Part shown: in pieces, positions 57,301 through 59,640 of the stretch
How the letters are laid out: each line of letters begins with the position of its first letter
How positions within the stretch are numbered: the stretch's first letter is position 1
Source of the DNA: Sabellastarte sp. h YS-2021
Taxonomy: Eukaryota > Annelida > Polychaeta > Sabellida > Sabellidae
Reading direction: 5' to 3'
Length of the DNA: 64,000 bases
Assembly: GCA_964017235.1 (NCBI GenBank)
Contig: OZ024935.1
Coordinates: 87,201,052 to 87,265,051 of the forward strand
Notes under the pieces: generated by a model
Database searches by the model: none
Told to the model about the DNA's origin: nothing
The model's input: the letters and a program-made list of their open reading frames with translations, nothing else
Program-made: the position numbers and the translations under genes

Positions 57301-57991
57301 TGATACAAAATTTGTCAATACTATACTTATTATAATTACCGGTATACTGTTTTTTTGGGTGGGCCGGTCGACTCATGATTTTAACCAGTGGTTTATTATG
57401 GGATTAATCCCAGTGCCACAGCACTATGATAAAATCTCCATTATGTAATTAGTGGACATAAAAATGAATAAACATTACATATTCCCTCTAATAAATTTGC
57501 TGATAAAAATGCATTTCCAAAGTACATGTAGCTATTATTTGCCTTTACCTGTCCCATTAGTGACCATGTTCAGTAATCAGCCACCATATAAATAAGTTAA
57601 AATAATGCATGTCTGAAAAATGGGTTCGAATTCTTCTCATGGCAGCATTACATTTACTGATATCAGCTTAGGTTTTGAATAGGAAACTTCAACCTTTATC
57701 CTTACCTGGCAGTATGTCCACTGTTATTTTCAGCTGTGGCATCAGCACCAACATGCTGTAATATTTTACAGATGGCAATGTAATCCAAAACCCTTTTCTT
57801 AGTTGTATGAATCCGAACTGAGTATTTGAAACGTTCCTCTGCTTTTCTTGCAGCAATCAGTAGAGCACTGTCACCATTGCCAAACTTATAGTTAACATCT
57901 GCCCCATGATTGACATATGTTTGCACCTTGTCTTTATCAGCATCTAAGATTGCCTGCACCAACTCTTGCATGTACTCCATATTCACGACAT
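132..57991 (-). CDS. Giant multi-exon ankyrin-repeat gene with a C-terminal BEN-like domain (3' end outside window)
   Basis: Thirty exons on the minus strand join with compatible phases and no in-frame stop: 57991-57706, 55884-55645, 54825-54553, 42957-42724, nine array exons between 37748 and 28173, 21356-21108, 20960-20850, 14526-14290, 14071-13856, 11258-11019, 10426-10184, 10005-9775, 9594-9343, 8930-8842, 7565-7352, 7101-6862, 5810-5577, 4796-4444, 2670-2388, 2210-1860, 956-659 and 342-132. All have AG acceptors and GT donors. The sum is about 7,155 coding bases (about 2,385 residues). The ankyrin modules repeat the signatures VDVNY, GKTPIM and LL..GA. The tail is acidic and disordered, then CxxC plus coiled coil, then a BEN-like domain. 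Ankyrin arrays bind proteins and BEN domains bind DNA or chromatin partners, so a nuclear scaffold or regulator is a reasonable inference. The true start is uncertain: an ATG at 57980-57978 is the first visible in frame. It could be two adjacent genes, but phase continuity through 4444/2670 argues against that. Confidence 0.75.
659..956 (-). CDS. Exon 29: CxxC...HxC cluster plus coiled coil
   Basis: The exon is 298 bases, phase 2 in and phase 0 out, with a strong acceptor (ttttttttcag) and a weaker donor AAG|GTTTGT. It encodes CTTCNVPIKGDKSSHSC, a spacing compatible with a small zinc site, then a Gln/Lys-rich coiled coil (VSELQKKVVQLKQQQENKE). A basic region follows (ERKQNLKQRNAANPHRPH). If the donor is not used, the frame stops at TAA 632-634. 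The phase-0 donor fits the only open frame of the next exon. Confidence 0.65.
1588..1788 (-). other. Possible transmembrane-coding stretch (uncertain exon)
   Basis: An open frame in the intron between exons 28 and 29 encodes a strongly hydrophobic run (FVMFITVIIFAVFTTYMVIS) followed by a Cys-rich tail. The flanking AG/GT signals are poor, and the phase does not force its inclusion. Most likely chance coding in AT-rich intron; an alternative exon cannot be excluded. Confidence 0.15.
1860..2210 (-). CDS. Linker exon 28, acidic Ser/Asn-rich
   Basis: The exon is 351 bases, phase 2 on both sides, with acceptor tttaattacag|C and donor AG|GTATTT. It encodes KEDTEMIQAYPNGDFTDTAM, a region rich in Ser/Asn/Asp, and SECETSDSSRSILQSADDFQ, and ends at TLSQYTR. 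No domain recognised. Reading through the donor would give a hydrophobic stretch and a stop at 1658, an alternative 3' end that cannot be excluded. Confidence 0.65.
2388..2670 (-). CDS. Linker exon 27, Gln/Ser-rich
   Basis: The exon is 283 bases, phase 1 in and phase 2 out, with acceptor cttactatag|AG and donor TG|GTAAGT. It encodes a Lys-rich start, KKEEITAEDKITNSSFEGTS, STQQLQQQMNSLEAAS and an acidic tail. No known domain; likely disordered. Phase continuity with exon 26 is the main support. Confidence 0.65.
2790..4000. repeat. Tandem-core element, family II (about 146-bp monomers plus YY1-motif right end)
   Basis: About six degenerate monomers start near 2799, 2943, 3061, 3208, 3354 and 3502. 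Each contains CCCATGATTTCCTATAAGTT, AACCTCTAGGACCAATAATA and TTGACCTTGAAGG. The second is shortened (118 bp). They are followed by a unique right end with two partial copies of GGCGGCCATCTTGTTTTTC, a CTACAC/CTGCAG-like segment, and a terminal hairpin in which GTATCCACC pairs with GGTGGATAC (about 3940-3967). The same order is seen at 12426-13800. Confidence 0.8.
4195..4390. repeat. Dispersed repeat R1, copy 1
   Basis: The sequence GATCCAGACAGTG...ATCATCTGTT...CCATTTTCAAC...TTTCATCAAAATC recurs at 8445-8610 and 43290-43470 with about the same order of blocks. All three copies are intronic and diverged. The element type is unknown. Confidence 0.6.
4444..4796 (-). CDS. Last ankyrin exon (26), longer, phase 2 to phase 1
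   Basis: The exon is 353 bases, with acceptor aattttacag and donor G|GTATGC. It encodes LYPSVALWRAIADGDEQVAV, then ERVDVNYQYTCECSEPIKLL, a full extra repeat SGLSILHVAAVTCCVHLVEV, then LIHKGANVLVIDRFGRTTR and a helical cap (YKEWADKILNLLFEG). It is the only module with a perfect consensus repeat plus cap, as expected at the end of an ankyrin stack. Alternatively, without splicing the frame would stop at TAG 4424-4426. The phase-1 match to exon 2670 favours splicing. Confidence 0.82.
5577..5810 (-). CDS. Ankyrin exon 25
   Basis: The exon is 234 bases, phase 2 on both sides, with acceptor tatctttacag and donor AG|GTAAAC. It begins DIISSELCSAVEMNLQHKVK and continues PGININYKKNGKVPLMHIQW, then LAQNPNIDKVDDQGISAR. 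Confidence 0.85.
6862..7101 (-). CDS. Ankyrin exon 24
   Basis: The exon is 240 bases, phase 2 on both sides, with acceptor tttccaaacag and donor AG|GTAAAC. It begins EMLTALRKACKWGWNKTAEL and continues DIDCVDENGRTPIMNLDWSK, then LQKHGASLDCVDNTLMNVR. Ankyrin signatures are strong. Confidence 0.86.
7352..7565 (-). CDS. Ankyrin exon 23 (second half of a split module)
   Basis: The exon is 214 bases, phase 1 in and phase 2 out, with acceptor aaattttcag|AA and donor GA|GTAAAT. It encodes EHMLKDCTTESVKLLQPEVL, then ISHFDSNDKDIRCREVFVIL, ending MEHFCGYSRSNE. Canonical ankyrin turns are not obvious; the layout resembles the acidic-linker half of exon 20. Confidence 0.72.
8445..8610. repeat. Dispersed repeat R1, copy 2
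   Basis: TAGATCCAGATGGTGATGA, then AATCATCTGTTTC, TGTGCCATTGACAATG, TTAATCAAAATC and GAGTTATTTTGCAAAC match the copies at 4195 and 43290. It lies in the intron between exons 22 and 23. Confidence 0.6.
8842..8930 (-). CDS. Ankyrin exon 22 (first half of a split module)
   Basis: The exon is 89 bases, phase 2 in and phase 1 out, with acceptor tgatatttag|A and donor G|GTAAAT. It encodes DQILAEVTTAVAWQKVSKIE, then TFLKLRIID. The phase-1 exit matches the phase-1 entry of the exon at 7565, so one ancestral module is split by an extra intron here. Confidence 0.7.
9343..9594 (-). CDS. Ankyrin exon 21
   Basis: The exon is 252 bases, phase 2 on both sides, with acceptor acaatcag and donor AG|GTAATG. 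It begins SHLPRVLLKAARWGWHRVVQ and continues HINQADEKNRTAIMNLEWGD, then LLQEKGADLTVADSTGTSFR. It is closely related to exon 24 (shared GW...NxxAxIMNLxW), indicating an older duplication. Confidence 0.86.
9775..10005 (-). CDS. Ankyrin exon 20
   Basis: The exon is 231 bases, phase 2 on both sides, with acceptor atattgacag|G and donor AG|GTAAAA. It begins EYLTEALEKAASKCYHKMCE, has an acidic linker IDDFDINDEDDRRCANTYQV, and ends LLNYLPYSCHIDKIESIR. The classic TPIM turn is degenerate, so the ankyrin assignment rests on position and module layout. Confidence 0.78.
10184..10426 (-). CDS. Ankyrin exon 19
   Basis: The exon is 243 bases, phase 2 on both sides, with acceptor tgtattttcag and donor AT|GTAAGA. 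It begins ENLSHALWSASRKCWPLTVQ, with turn VDLNYRADNGKTPIMAADI, ending VLLKRCDITLKDNHGKSV. It is a clear two-repeat ankyrin module. Confidence 0.86.
11019..11258 (-). CDS. Ankyrin exon 18
   Basis: The exon is 240 bases, phase 2 on both sides, with acceptor actcttgtag and donor TA|GTAAGA. It begins SDLNKAFHRAATKSWSQVLN and continues CIKPNKVAEDGTIPLMAVAK, then YQALLPTCDWSSGILDKQGR. It shows the same helix-turn-linker layout as its neighbours. Confidence 0.8.
12426..13800. mobile_element. Tandem-core element, family II, most complete copy
   Basis: The left end (GACCAAGGATACATCTG, with a CATCTG/CAGATG hairpin) is followed by about six monomers of 143-147 bp. The CCATGATTTCC landmarks lie at 12611, 12757, 12900, 13047, 13194 and 13341. 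The right end carries GGCAGCCATCTTGTTTTTC and a degenerate copy of the hairpin GTATCCACTGGATGCTATC. No open reading frame is present, so it is non-autonomous. The left end recurs at 17921 and 20429 and the right end at 2790-4000 and 19830-20105. I could not define a target-site duplication. Confidence 0.75.
13856..14071 (-). CDS. Ankyrin exon 17
   Basis: The exon is 216 bases, phase 2 on both sides, with acceptor tttattacag and donor AT|GTAAGT. It reads DYLGEAFVEACAKGHIHTFE, then KVKEIDKIYRHKRMIPLTAI (a degenerate ankyrin turn), ending YDVLLVTTTEKNEQV. The donor is only about 60 bases from a tandem-core repeat element in the next intron. Confidence 0.8.
14290..14526 (-). CDS. Ankyrin exon 16
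   Basis: The exon is 237 bases, phase 2 on both sides, with acceptor atatag|GAATGC and donor CT|GTAAGG. It reads NAIQDQLISQSEKGNAAAVK, then IENVDVNHPGENGETALMVV, then YDVLLNCKNALTAKDLQGKS. The AG acceptor has a poor pyrimidine tract, but phase and ankyrin content fit well. Confidence 0.8.
14671..14735. repeat. Short perfect-stem inverted repeat (hairpin)
   Basis: GGAATATTGACATATA and its exact reverse complement TATATGTCAATATTCC are separated by about 9 bases, and the pairing extends outward with one mismatch. Probably a tiny MITE remnant. It lies in the intron upstream of exon 16. Confidence 0.7.
14740..17920. other. Long intron segment with no recognised feature
   Basis: AT-rich sequence in the intron between exons 15 and 16. 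A 94-codon plus-strand open frame at 16201-16485 (Lys/Glu-rich) has no splice context and no recognised family. The text around 16070-16990 looks like degraded coding-type repeat sequence, but I could not assign it. Confidence 0.5.
17921..18560. repeat. Family II left end plus diverged monomers
   Basis: GACCAAGGGCGCATCTGTAT and CCAGATGCAAAATGTATGC match the left end at 12426. About four diverged monomers follow, with CACATGATTTCC, TTTAGGACC.ATAATAAGTG and TTGACCTTGAG landmarks. The copy stops at about 18560, where family III sequence begins. A family II right end resumes at 19830. Confidence 0.7.
18585..19770. repeat. Family III element: unique left part plus AGGTCA-rich 146-bp array
   Basis: The left part (CCCACAGCCTAGGGAAATAG, ACAAAGATTGGGATA, ATAAAGGTCCAAAT) matches 59000-59260. 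About six monomers of 143-149 bp follow, each with GCACACCTA...CCAATGTCCCTACCAAGTAT...CTTCCTACACCTTA...GATATAGCCC.GACAAGATTTT and clusters of AAGGTCA. Located between the left and right ends of a family II element, so probably a nested insertion. Confidence 0.75.
19830..20105. repeat. Family II right end
   Basis: Contains AGCTATCTTGTTTTTAAAAATGAG, then GATAAATATATCCTGCAAAT, TTGAGAAGTCTAGCTATAAT and CTACACACTGCAGTGGCGGC. It ends in a palindromic GTATCCACTGGATGGATAC. This matches the right ends at 3560-4000 and 13430-13800. Confidence 0.7.
20429..20570. repeat. Family II left-end fragment
   Basis: GCACCAAGGATGCAAGATG, ATCCACC.TAAAGGACAACTA and GATAAACAGCATTTTT match the left end at 12426-12520. 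Part of one monomer (CCCAAGGTCAAATCTGA) follows before the similarity stops. Confidence 0.65.
20850..20960 (-). CDS. Short ankyrin-array exon 15 (half module)
   Basis: The exon is only 111 bases but still phase 2 on both sides, with acceptor aatatttgcag|A and donor AG|GTTAGT. It encodes ECLVKKLETVTQRGHFGQMA, then VYDILGNDSSFPFSIR. The first-helix part joins directly to VYDIL, so the central turn (VDVNY...TPIM) is missing. This is either an internally deleted module or an exon of which only part is used. Confidence 0.65.
21108..21356 (-). CDS. Ankyrin exon 14
   Basis: The exon is 249 bases, phase 2 on both sides, with acceptor gtgttttcag and donor AG|GTATGT. It begins KQLGETFHHAARRVQIKFMR and continues VDVNWKNEDGKTTIMVVG, then FLAKNGADLKATDKYGESAR. 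Both ankyrin repeats are clear. It lies alone between two long introns. Confidence 0.85.
21540..23000. repeat. Degenerate YY1-motif satellite block (region A)
   Basis: At least seven diverged monomers contain CTCTATCTC...GTTTC.GAGATA.ATGC and TTCAAGATGGCCGCCAAAA. The AAGATGG landmark lies near 21665, 21809, 21957, 22113, 22217, 22368 and 22499. It is followed from about 22610 by CTCAAAAGTAG.ATT and GGCTATTACTCACTTACTTA, the second repeat type that also follows this satellite in the elements at 30711 and 48070. The left boundary abuts AACTAG at 21532. No matching right end was found, so this is probably a decayed relative. Confidence 0.65.
23410..23620. repeat. Diverged element right end with GCGGCCATCTTGTTGTTTTC
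   Basis: The order GCCATCTTG...AATGAGGCTAA...CCCAGAGAAGCTT...AAAGATATCCTGCAAATTTG...AGCTGATGTAG matches the right end of family II at low identity. No tandem core is attached here. Confidence 0.5.
24590..25330 (+). pseudogene. Decayed retroelement gag-like coding fragment
   Basis: Broken frames contain short conserved-looking blocks in the expected order: WPQEYVLSGMSK, YNKLTV.Q.MAGFSRAM, HMLDYMIAL, KIERIRRANPQK and a Cys/His cluster. I recall this combination from N-terminal gag-type proteins of retrotransposons common in invertebrate genomes. Several stops and frameshifts, and a deletion after MIAL, make it non-functional. It runs opposite to the host gene, inside its intron. The family assignment is from memory. 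Confidence 0.45.
25670..26580. repeat. Large AT-rich inverted repeat with tandem arms (foldback-like)
   Basis: The left arm (to about 26200) repeats TTTGAAAGGTTAAAAAATAT and GATAAC.AGATAAC...TTATCACAACTT every 60-90 bp. The right arm repeats the reverse complement (CCTTTCAAAAACAAAA, TTATCACAAT). The centre lies near 26200-26280. No coding content. This resembles foldback elements with tandem subrepeats in the arms. Confidence 0.65.
27845..27975 (-). repeat. tRNA-derived SINE, copy 1
   Basis: On the minus strand a box A-like GGCGCAGTGGTAACA is followed by CTCCCACCTCTGAGGTTGG, a degenerate box B and a unique tail (GTCAGCAGTTTACAGTACAG). The same order occurs at 38705-38852. The box B is decayed, so it is not a functional tRNA gene. 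Confidence 0.65.
28173..28397 (-). CDS. Tandem-array ankyrin exon, copy 9 of 9
   Basis: The exon is 225 bases, phase 2, with acceptor ctgcag-less tcattacag|GGAATC and donor GT|GTATGT. It begins ESLSQSLVRHAEHARTKTVK, with linker CDDGSDEQCCEVYDAL and ADALNYSKSDELV. The sequence beyond its donor departs from the array intron, marking the downstream edge of the duplication. The next exon (21356) starts with T, completing GTT. Confidence 0.84.
28688..28918 (-). CDS. Tandem-array ankyrin exon, copy 8 of 9
   Basis: The exon is 231 bases, phase 2. It begins QSLSQSLVRHVKRAQ and carries a short acidic run (LDDDYASDEQ), intermediate between the plain copies and the expanded copies 2 and 5. Confidence 0.85.
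29209..29433 (-). CDS. Tandem-array ankyrin exon, copy 7 of 9
   Basis: The exon is 225 bases, phase 2. It begins QSLSQSLVRHVKRAQ and has CDAGKTPIM and linker SCDGSDEQCCEVYDAL. It ends NYSKSDKLV, like copy 4. Confidence 0.85.
29724..29948 (-). CDS. Tandem-array ankyrin exon, copy 6 of 9
   Basis: The exon is 225 bases, phase 2, with acceptor attccag|GCAGTC and donor GT|GTATGT. It begins QSLSQSLVKHVKRAQ, with linker WYDVSDEQCCELYDVL. It is almost identical to copy 3 except for the first residue and A/V in YDxL. Confidence 0.85.
30240..30485 (-). CDS. Tandem-array ankyrin exon, copy 5 of 9
   Basis: The exon is 246 bases, phase 2, with acceptor attccag|GCAGTC. It starts QSLSQSLVKYVKRAQ and has the longest acidic run of the array (LDDDDYDDDDATDEQ) from a GAT/TAT repeat. 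The intron upstream of it holds the satellite element. Confidence 0.85.
30850..31206. repeat. Left YY1-motif monomers of element B
   Basis: Two diverged copies of the 169-bp unit (GCACGGTTTTCGAGATATAA, GCATTTTTGTGTTTTGCAAA, AAATGGCCACCATTTTTGG) precede the 133-bp array. The array is therefore bracketed on both sides by the same satellite type. Confidence 0.75.
31210..34508. repeat. 133-bp satellite array (about 25 monomers) with 1,463-bp higher-order repeat
   Basis: The monomer begins GTGAAAGCTCTCCCAAAAGT and continues through GGCTATCTGCAATACTTTTA, ATTCGCATTTACTCATTTTG and AGCTATGGGT. The landmark spacing is exactly 133 bp (31341, 31474, 31607). A variant block recurs at 32405 and 33868, 1,463 bp apart, which is 11 monomers. 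The variants CCACAAGTAGATGAATG, GGGTATCCGCAA and AGTAGGCGAATGATTAATTT all recur at that offset. 133 is not a multiple of three, so it is non-coding. Confidence 0.93.
34509..35490. repeat. 169-bp YY1-motif satellite, about six monomers, 338-bp dimer pattern
   Basis: Period 169 bp (34811, 34980, 35149). Monomers two apart (34811 and 35149) are more alike than adjacent ones, for example CATTTTTGGCGAG alternating with CATTTTGGACGAG. Each monomer holds AAAATGGCCGCCATTTT, a palindrome of two YY1-like cores. Short plus-strand open frames here are by-products of the periodicity. Confidence 0.9.
35959..36183 (-). CDS. Tandem-array ankyrin exon, copy 4 of 9
   Basis: The exon is 225 bases, phase 2. It starts ESLSQSLVKHVKRAQ, with CDFGATPIM instead of CDDGKTPIM, and ends ALNYSKSDKLV. 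It lies immediately upstream, in gene direction, of the intron that received the 5.18-kb satellite element. Confidence 0.85.
36474..36698 (-). CDS. Tandem-array ankyrin exon, copy 3 of 9
   Basis: The exon is 225 bases, phase 2, with acceptor ttattacag|GGAATC and donor GT|GTATGT. It begins ESLSQSLVKHVKRAQTKTVK and carries the linker WYDVSDEQCCELYDAL. It is nearly identical to copies 4 and 6. Confidence 0.85.
36990..37232 (-). CDS. Tandem-array ankyrin exon, copy 2 of 9
   Basis: The exon is 243 bases, phase 2, with acceptor attccag|GCAGTC and donor GT|GTATGT. It starts QSLSQSLVRHVEHAQ and differs from its neighbours by CCGGKTPIM and by an extended Asp run (LDDDDDDDYASDEE) from a (GAT)n expansion. 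The intron before it is the rarer type shared with the intron between copies 5 and 6. Confidence 0.85.
37524..37748 (-). CDS. Tandem-array ankyrin exon, copy 1 of 9
   Basis: The exon is 225 bases, phase 2 on both sides, with acceptor ttattacag|GGAATC and donor GT|GTATGT. It begins ESLSQSLVRHVQRARTKTVK, with turn VDVNYCDDGKTPIMCVG, linker WYGGRDEQCC, and end ALIQAGALNYSKSDELV. It is the first of nine near-identical exons. The 5' flanking intron is unique, which marks the upstream edge of the tandem duplication. Confidence 0.85.
37750..38700. other. Intron start upstream of the exon array; little recognised
   Basis: No exon seen. 38095-38290 shares GCCATTTCTACATAGATT and surrounding text with 6460-6560 (GCCATTTTTACATAGATT), a small dispersed repeat. 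The rest is AT-rich. Confidence 0.4.
38705..38852 (-). repeat. tRNA-derived SINE, copy 2
   Basis: Minus strand: GGCCACAGTGGCAGAGTGGT (box A-like), CTCGTCTCCCACCTCTGAGG, GGTTTGGTTCCCAGC (box B-like), then CTTGCCATTGGTGAGCAGTT and TACAGTACAGAACCCTGA. It matches copy 1 at 27845-27975 and is better preserved. Confidence 0.72.
40300..41480. repeat. Diverged family II pieces plus a twofold about 178-bp repeat
   Basis: Family II text (ACGATTTCTTACAAGTAG, TATGGCGGCCATTTTGTTTC) is followed by two copies of a unit with GTTGCCATAGCAACAG, CCTCTTGGGGTAAACATA and CTGAAAATTTGGTGAAAATC, near 40585 and 40740-40870. From 41040 more diverged monomers follow (TTGACCTAAAAGG, CCCATGATTTTTTTACATT, TATAAGCACTTTTAAG). 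Confidence 0.6.
42724..42957 (-). CDS. Ankyrin exon 4 with acidic Asp run
   Basis: The exon is 234 bases, phase 2 on both sides, with acceptor tttaatttcag and donor TG|GTAGGT. It begins VYLSEMLCKSVSMSWE, has the VQGVDVNF turn, then an Asp-rich stretch (YFDDDDDVDDDVDERC) encoded by GAT repeats, and ends LLLEKTNDIPW. The Asp run sits where the exons of the downstream tandem array carry theirs, so this exon is probably the closest relative of the array ancestor. Confidence 0.82.
43290..43470. repeat. Dispersed repeat R1, copy 3
   Basis: GGATCCAGACAGTGATCCAG, then a degenerate middle, CATTTCATTAAAATCC and AGTTATTTTGCAAACAG match copies 1 and 2. It lies in the 11.6-kb intron upstream of exon 4. 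Confidence 0.6.
44330..44455. repeat. Cluster of perfect palindromes
   Basis: AGCCCATCTTAAGATGGGCT is a perfect 20-bp palindrome. Related forms (CCTATCTTAAGATGGGCT) occur twice more, alternating with CCCAACTTAGGATCCTAAGT. A single half-copy (TTAGCCCAACTTAG) recurs at about 44660. A multi-hairpin MITE-like cluster. Confidence 0.75.
47140..48069 (+). pseudogene. 5'-truncated LINE ORF2 C-terminal region, left part
   Basis: Successive frames read VKVKTEVM, IDFQNMICSMKALWIK, then KLVYNKYILTGGKTIIPNHV, GNFKSIQEIK and IYLLPAKVTNDFKLQSL. These match the region after the reverse-transcriptase core of LINE ORF2 proteins, where W-IK, 'Y.LPFKVT.D.KLQ' and similar blocks are typical. It contains frameshifts, stops and an internal 206-bp duplication (47255 and 47461). 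The reverse-transcriptase core itself is absent, as expected for a 5'-truncated copy. It is opposite in strand to the host gene, inside the intron between exons 3 and 4. Confidence 0.75.
48220..48960. repeat. Degenerate about 125-270-bp spaced repeat in element C
   Basis: Copies carry GAGGTCAGCTGAAC or AGGTCAGTTGAAC (48236, 48361; weaker at 48633), then TAGCTGGAG, TTTCACTG.AAG.TG.CCATAAC and TCATTCATATTG. A run of 14 G lies at 48546-48559. Confidence 0.6.
49380..50345. repeat. 151-bp YY1-motif satellite of element C
   Basis: About six monomers, with landmark AAGATGGCCGCC at about 49466, 49617, 49768, 49918, 50068 and 50219. The monomer contains CCCTGTGGGTCAAAAATT, CTCGAAATCGCTCTATCTC and TACGGTTTTCGAGATATT, blocks shared word for word with the 169-bp monomer of element B. 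The two satellites descend from one unit with different spacers. Confidence 0.88.
50370..51106. repeat. TAGCTATTACTCAC repeat of element C
   Basis: About four to five diverged monomers with AAAAGTAGCTATTACTCA, TTAGCTATTGAG, GTTGTAGCTATG, AGTAGCTGAATAACATATTT and CTAAATGCAATACTTTT. The blocks parallel the 133-bp monomer of element B (AATACTTTTAGAGATAA, TTTACTCATTTTGAGTAG, AATTAGCTATGGG). Interrupted at TTAA by the insertion starting at 51107. Confidence 0.75.
51107..53056. mobile_element. 1,950-bp TTAA-flanked element with 15-bp terminal inverted repeats
   Basis: Starts AGAGCCTGTAGCACC and ends GGTGCTACAGGCTCT, a perfect 15-bp inverted repeat. Both sides are flanked by TTAA (51103-51106 and 53057-53060). 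A neighbouring monomer shows the uninterrupted site (ATATTTTAACAAAA). A TTAA duplication is the hallmark of piggyBac-type insertions, though these termini do not start with the common CCC. A short acidic open stretch near 51540-51620 (SDDDSITENED) is the only coding hint, and no transposase core was seen. Confidence 0.85.
53640..54065 (+). pseudogene. LINE ORF2 C-terminus, right part (resumes after element C)
   Basis: The frame that stops at ...RYTVCN before the insertion continues here as NYHLKL and reaches IEHFFFSCDCVQNLWNVVK, the typical '.IEHLF..C...Q.FW' zinc-knuckle-like end of LINE ORF2. It then runs to LIENILEVLKNKYL and TGA (54063-54065). Three in-frame stops occur before it. The following 54066-54500 looks like the LINE 3' end plus AT-rich intron. 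Confidence 0.75.
54066..54552. other. Probable LINE 3' tail and intron
   Basis: No gene seen. AT-rich sequence with AAAAATAAAAATTTAAC near 54185 that could be the LINE 3' end; no clear poly(A) or target-site duplication could be defined. Confidence 0.35.
54553..54825 (-). CDS. Ankyrin exon 3
   Basis: The exon is 273 bases, phase 2 on both sides, with acceptor tgttacag at 54826 and donor AG|GTAAAT at 54552. It begins SCLPDLLYRAC and contains IRGIDVNYRQAADMNKTPIM, then LLEHGASIKTCDQNGVSVR. Compared with the other modules it has an insert of about 12 residues between the two repeats (CKHYLILKYRRH). The following intron is 11.6 kb and contains the LINE and its nested insertions. Confidence 0.85.
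55645..55884 (-). CDS. Ankyrin exon 2
   Basis: The exon lies between ttttcag (acceptor) and GG|GTAATT (donor), phase 2 on both sides, 240 bases. It begins YYLQKLFWRSCEYVC, continues with IEGIGVNL...GCTPLCVIGKS (the GxTPL turn of an ankyrin repeat), and ends LLLPKFSSGHTG. The ending GHT+G/A parallels exon 1, showing the two exons are copies of one module. Confidence 0.8.
57090..57260. repeat. Short imperfect tandem repeat TTATTTTGTATTACC
   Basis: At least six copies of GACTTATTTTGTATTACC-like units, spaced 20-40 bp, in the intron between exons 1 and 2. Confidence 0.6.
57706..57991 (-). CDS. Ankyrin exon 1 (most upstream recognised)
   Basis: The acceptor is tttatttcag at 57992 and the donor is AG|GTAAGG at 57705. 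The exon opens with two bases completing a codon, then V-V-N-M-E-Y-M. It encodes two ankyrin-like repeats: a helix pair ending in HGADVNYKFGNGDSALLIAA, then a second ending in LQHVGADATAENNSGHTAR. It is the best canonical ankyrin match in the gene. Either translation starts at the in-frame ATG (57980-57978), or an upstream exon supplies the start. The downstream intron is phase 2 and joins 55884. Confidence 0.85.
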
Positions 57992-58484
57992 CTGAAATAA
58001 AGTGTAAAGCAAATCATTGTCATGAAAACAAGAATAAAATGTCTCTCCAAGTTTATACTGCTCTGGTGCTGTGACAAAAACATAAAATGAAAACACAGAT
58101 AGAAGACATTTTTTTACTGCACGTTTAATTGAATCTATGACTCAAATTGTATTAAAATGGTTTCTTACATAAAATGGAAGTATTTTTGTTTCCTTATCTA
58201 ATATGCATGATACTTATATGATTCATTATCTAGTCAGAAGTATTATGTGCACAAGTAAATTTACTGTCTGGCAACATTTGTGGTGAATTCATGGAACATG
58301 GATTGTTTTTGGATTAAACCATTTCGTGTTTAAAGATAACTCATTACTGATGAAACTAATAATTATGTATTGCTTTGTAATGTCATTTTATATTCAAGTG
58401 AATTACAGAGTTTTATCAGCCCACTTAAGTCTGGGTTTGTGAATTCTGTTGTTTTGCATGCAACATACTATATACCTAGTAATA

Positions 58485-58580
58485 ACAAGGTATTTTCATA
58501 GCTGAAGGCAAAACTGGAAGTACCATATGATGGCCAATATTTTATGCCTTCATCTATGAAAAAATACCATGTTATGATTA
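58485..58580. repeat. Small MITE-like inverted repeat
   Basis: GGTATTTTCATAGCTGAAGG pairs with CCTTCATCTATGAAAAAATA across about 45 bases (one mismatch and length difference in the A/T run). It lies upstream of the first recognised exon. Confidence 0.55.
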
Positions 58581-58619
58581 TTCCTTGAAGCAGAATATAT
58601 ATATTATATATTATCGTAT

Positions 58620-58960
58620 TATTGTCCATTCCATTAGGATTTCAAATTCTGACATTACAAGCTCCAATTGGAAGTTCTGATATCAGAAATTCCAATCCTG
58701 TTATTTAATTAGAAAATGCTATGGGGTATAAATTTGAAGTTCTGACATCAGAATTTCAAATTCAGATGGATTGGACTTGCTGATTCTCCTGTATCAGAAA
58801 GTCTAATCCATCAGAAAGTTCAATTCTGTTCTTGCTTTATTGTGAGATTGTTCTGAGGTATGAATTTTAGGTTCTGATATCAAGATTTGAAATTATGATG
58901 GACTAGATTTTCTGATTTCTATGAATCAGAAAGCAAAATCCATCAGAAAGTCCAGTCCTG
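58620..58960. repeat. Degenerate about 133-bp tandem repeat with TCTGATATCAGA palindromes
   Basis: GAAGTTCTGACATCAGAATT (about 58736) and TAGGTTCTGATATCAAGATT (about 58869) start similar units, each ending in CATCAGAAAGT.CA.T.CTGTTC. Internal palindromes such as TTCTGATATCAGAA (58675). Confidence 0.6.
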
Positions 58961-58999
58961 TTCTTTTTATGGAGGGATTGCAACTCTTATGGATAAACA

Positions 59000-59640
59000 T
59001 AAAAAAGCATCAGACTTGCCGGAAACCCACAGCCTGGGGAAATAGTTTTCAACACCATGAGATATAGAAGTAGTGAAACCGTACAAAGATTGGGATACTT
59101 TCAGAGAAGTGACAGTTATATAAAGGTCCAAATGATGTTTAAGTAGAGAAAATAACATCTAAGAGAAAGAAAATGTATGTGAAAATAAAGTATTAAAACA
59201 GATTTCAATAGCAAAATGACCGTCTTAATCAGTAAACTAAAAATGATGATGCACACCTAGAACCCCCAACCAATGTCTCTACCAACTATCAAATTCCTAC
59301 ACTTTACGGTTTCAGAGATATTGCCTGGACAAATTTTAAAGGTCAAGGTCACTACAGCAAGGTCAAATCAAGGTCACACCATGACACTGCACACCTAGAA
59401 CCCCCAACCAATGTCCCTACCAAGTATCAACTTCCTACACCTTATGGTTGCCGAGATGTAGCTCAGACAAGGCATTATAGGTTAAGGTCACTATGGCAAG
59501 GTAAAGGTCAAATCAGGGTCACACCATGACATTGCACCCCTGCACCCTCTAACCAATGTCCCTATTAAGAATGACCTTCCTACACCTTACAGTTTTTGAG
59601 ATATAGCCCAGACAATATTTTATAGTCGCAGAAAGGTCGG
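59000..59640. repeat. Family III element, second copy
   Basis: CCCACAGCCTGGGGAAATAG, ACAAAGATTGGGATAC and TAAAGGTCCAAAT, followed by about three to four monomers (CCAACCAATGTC...ACC, CTTCCTACACCTTA, GGTCAAGGTCACTA). Same order as 18585-19770. Confidence 0.75.
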
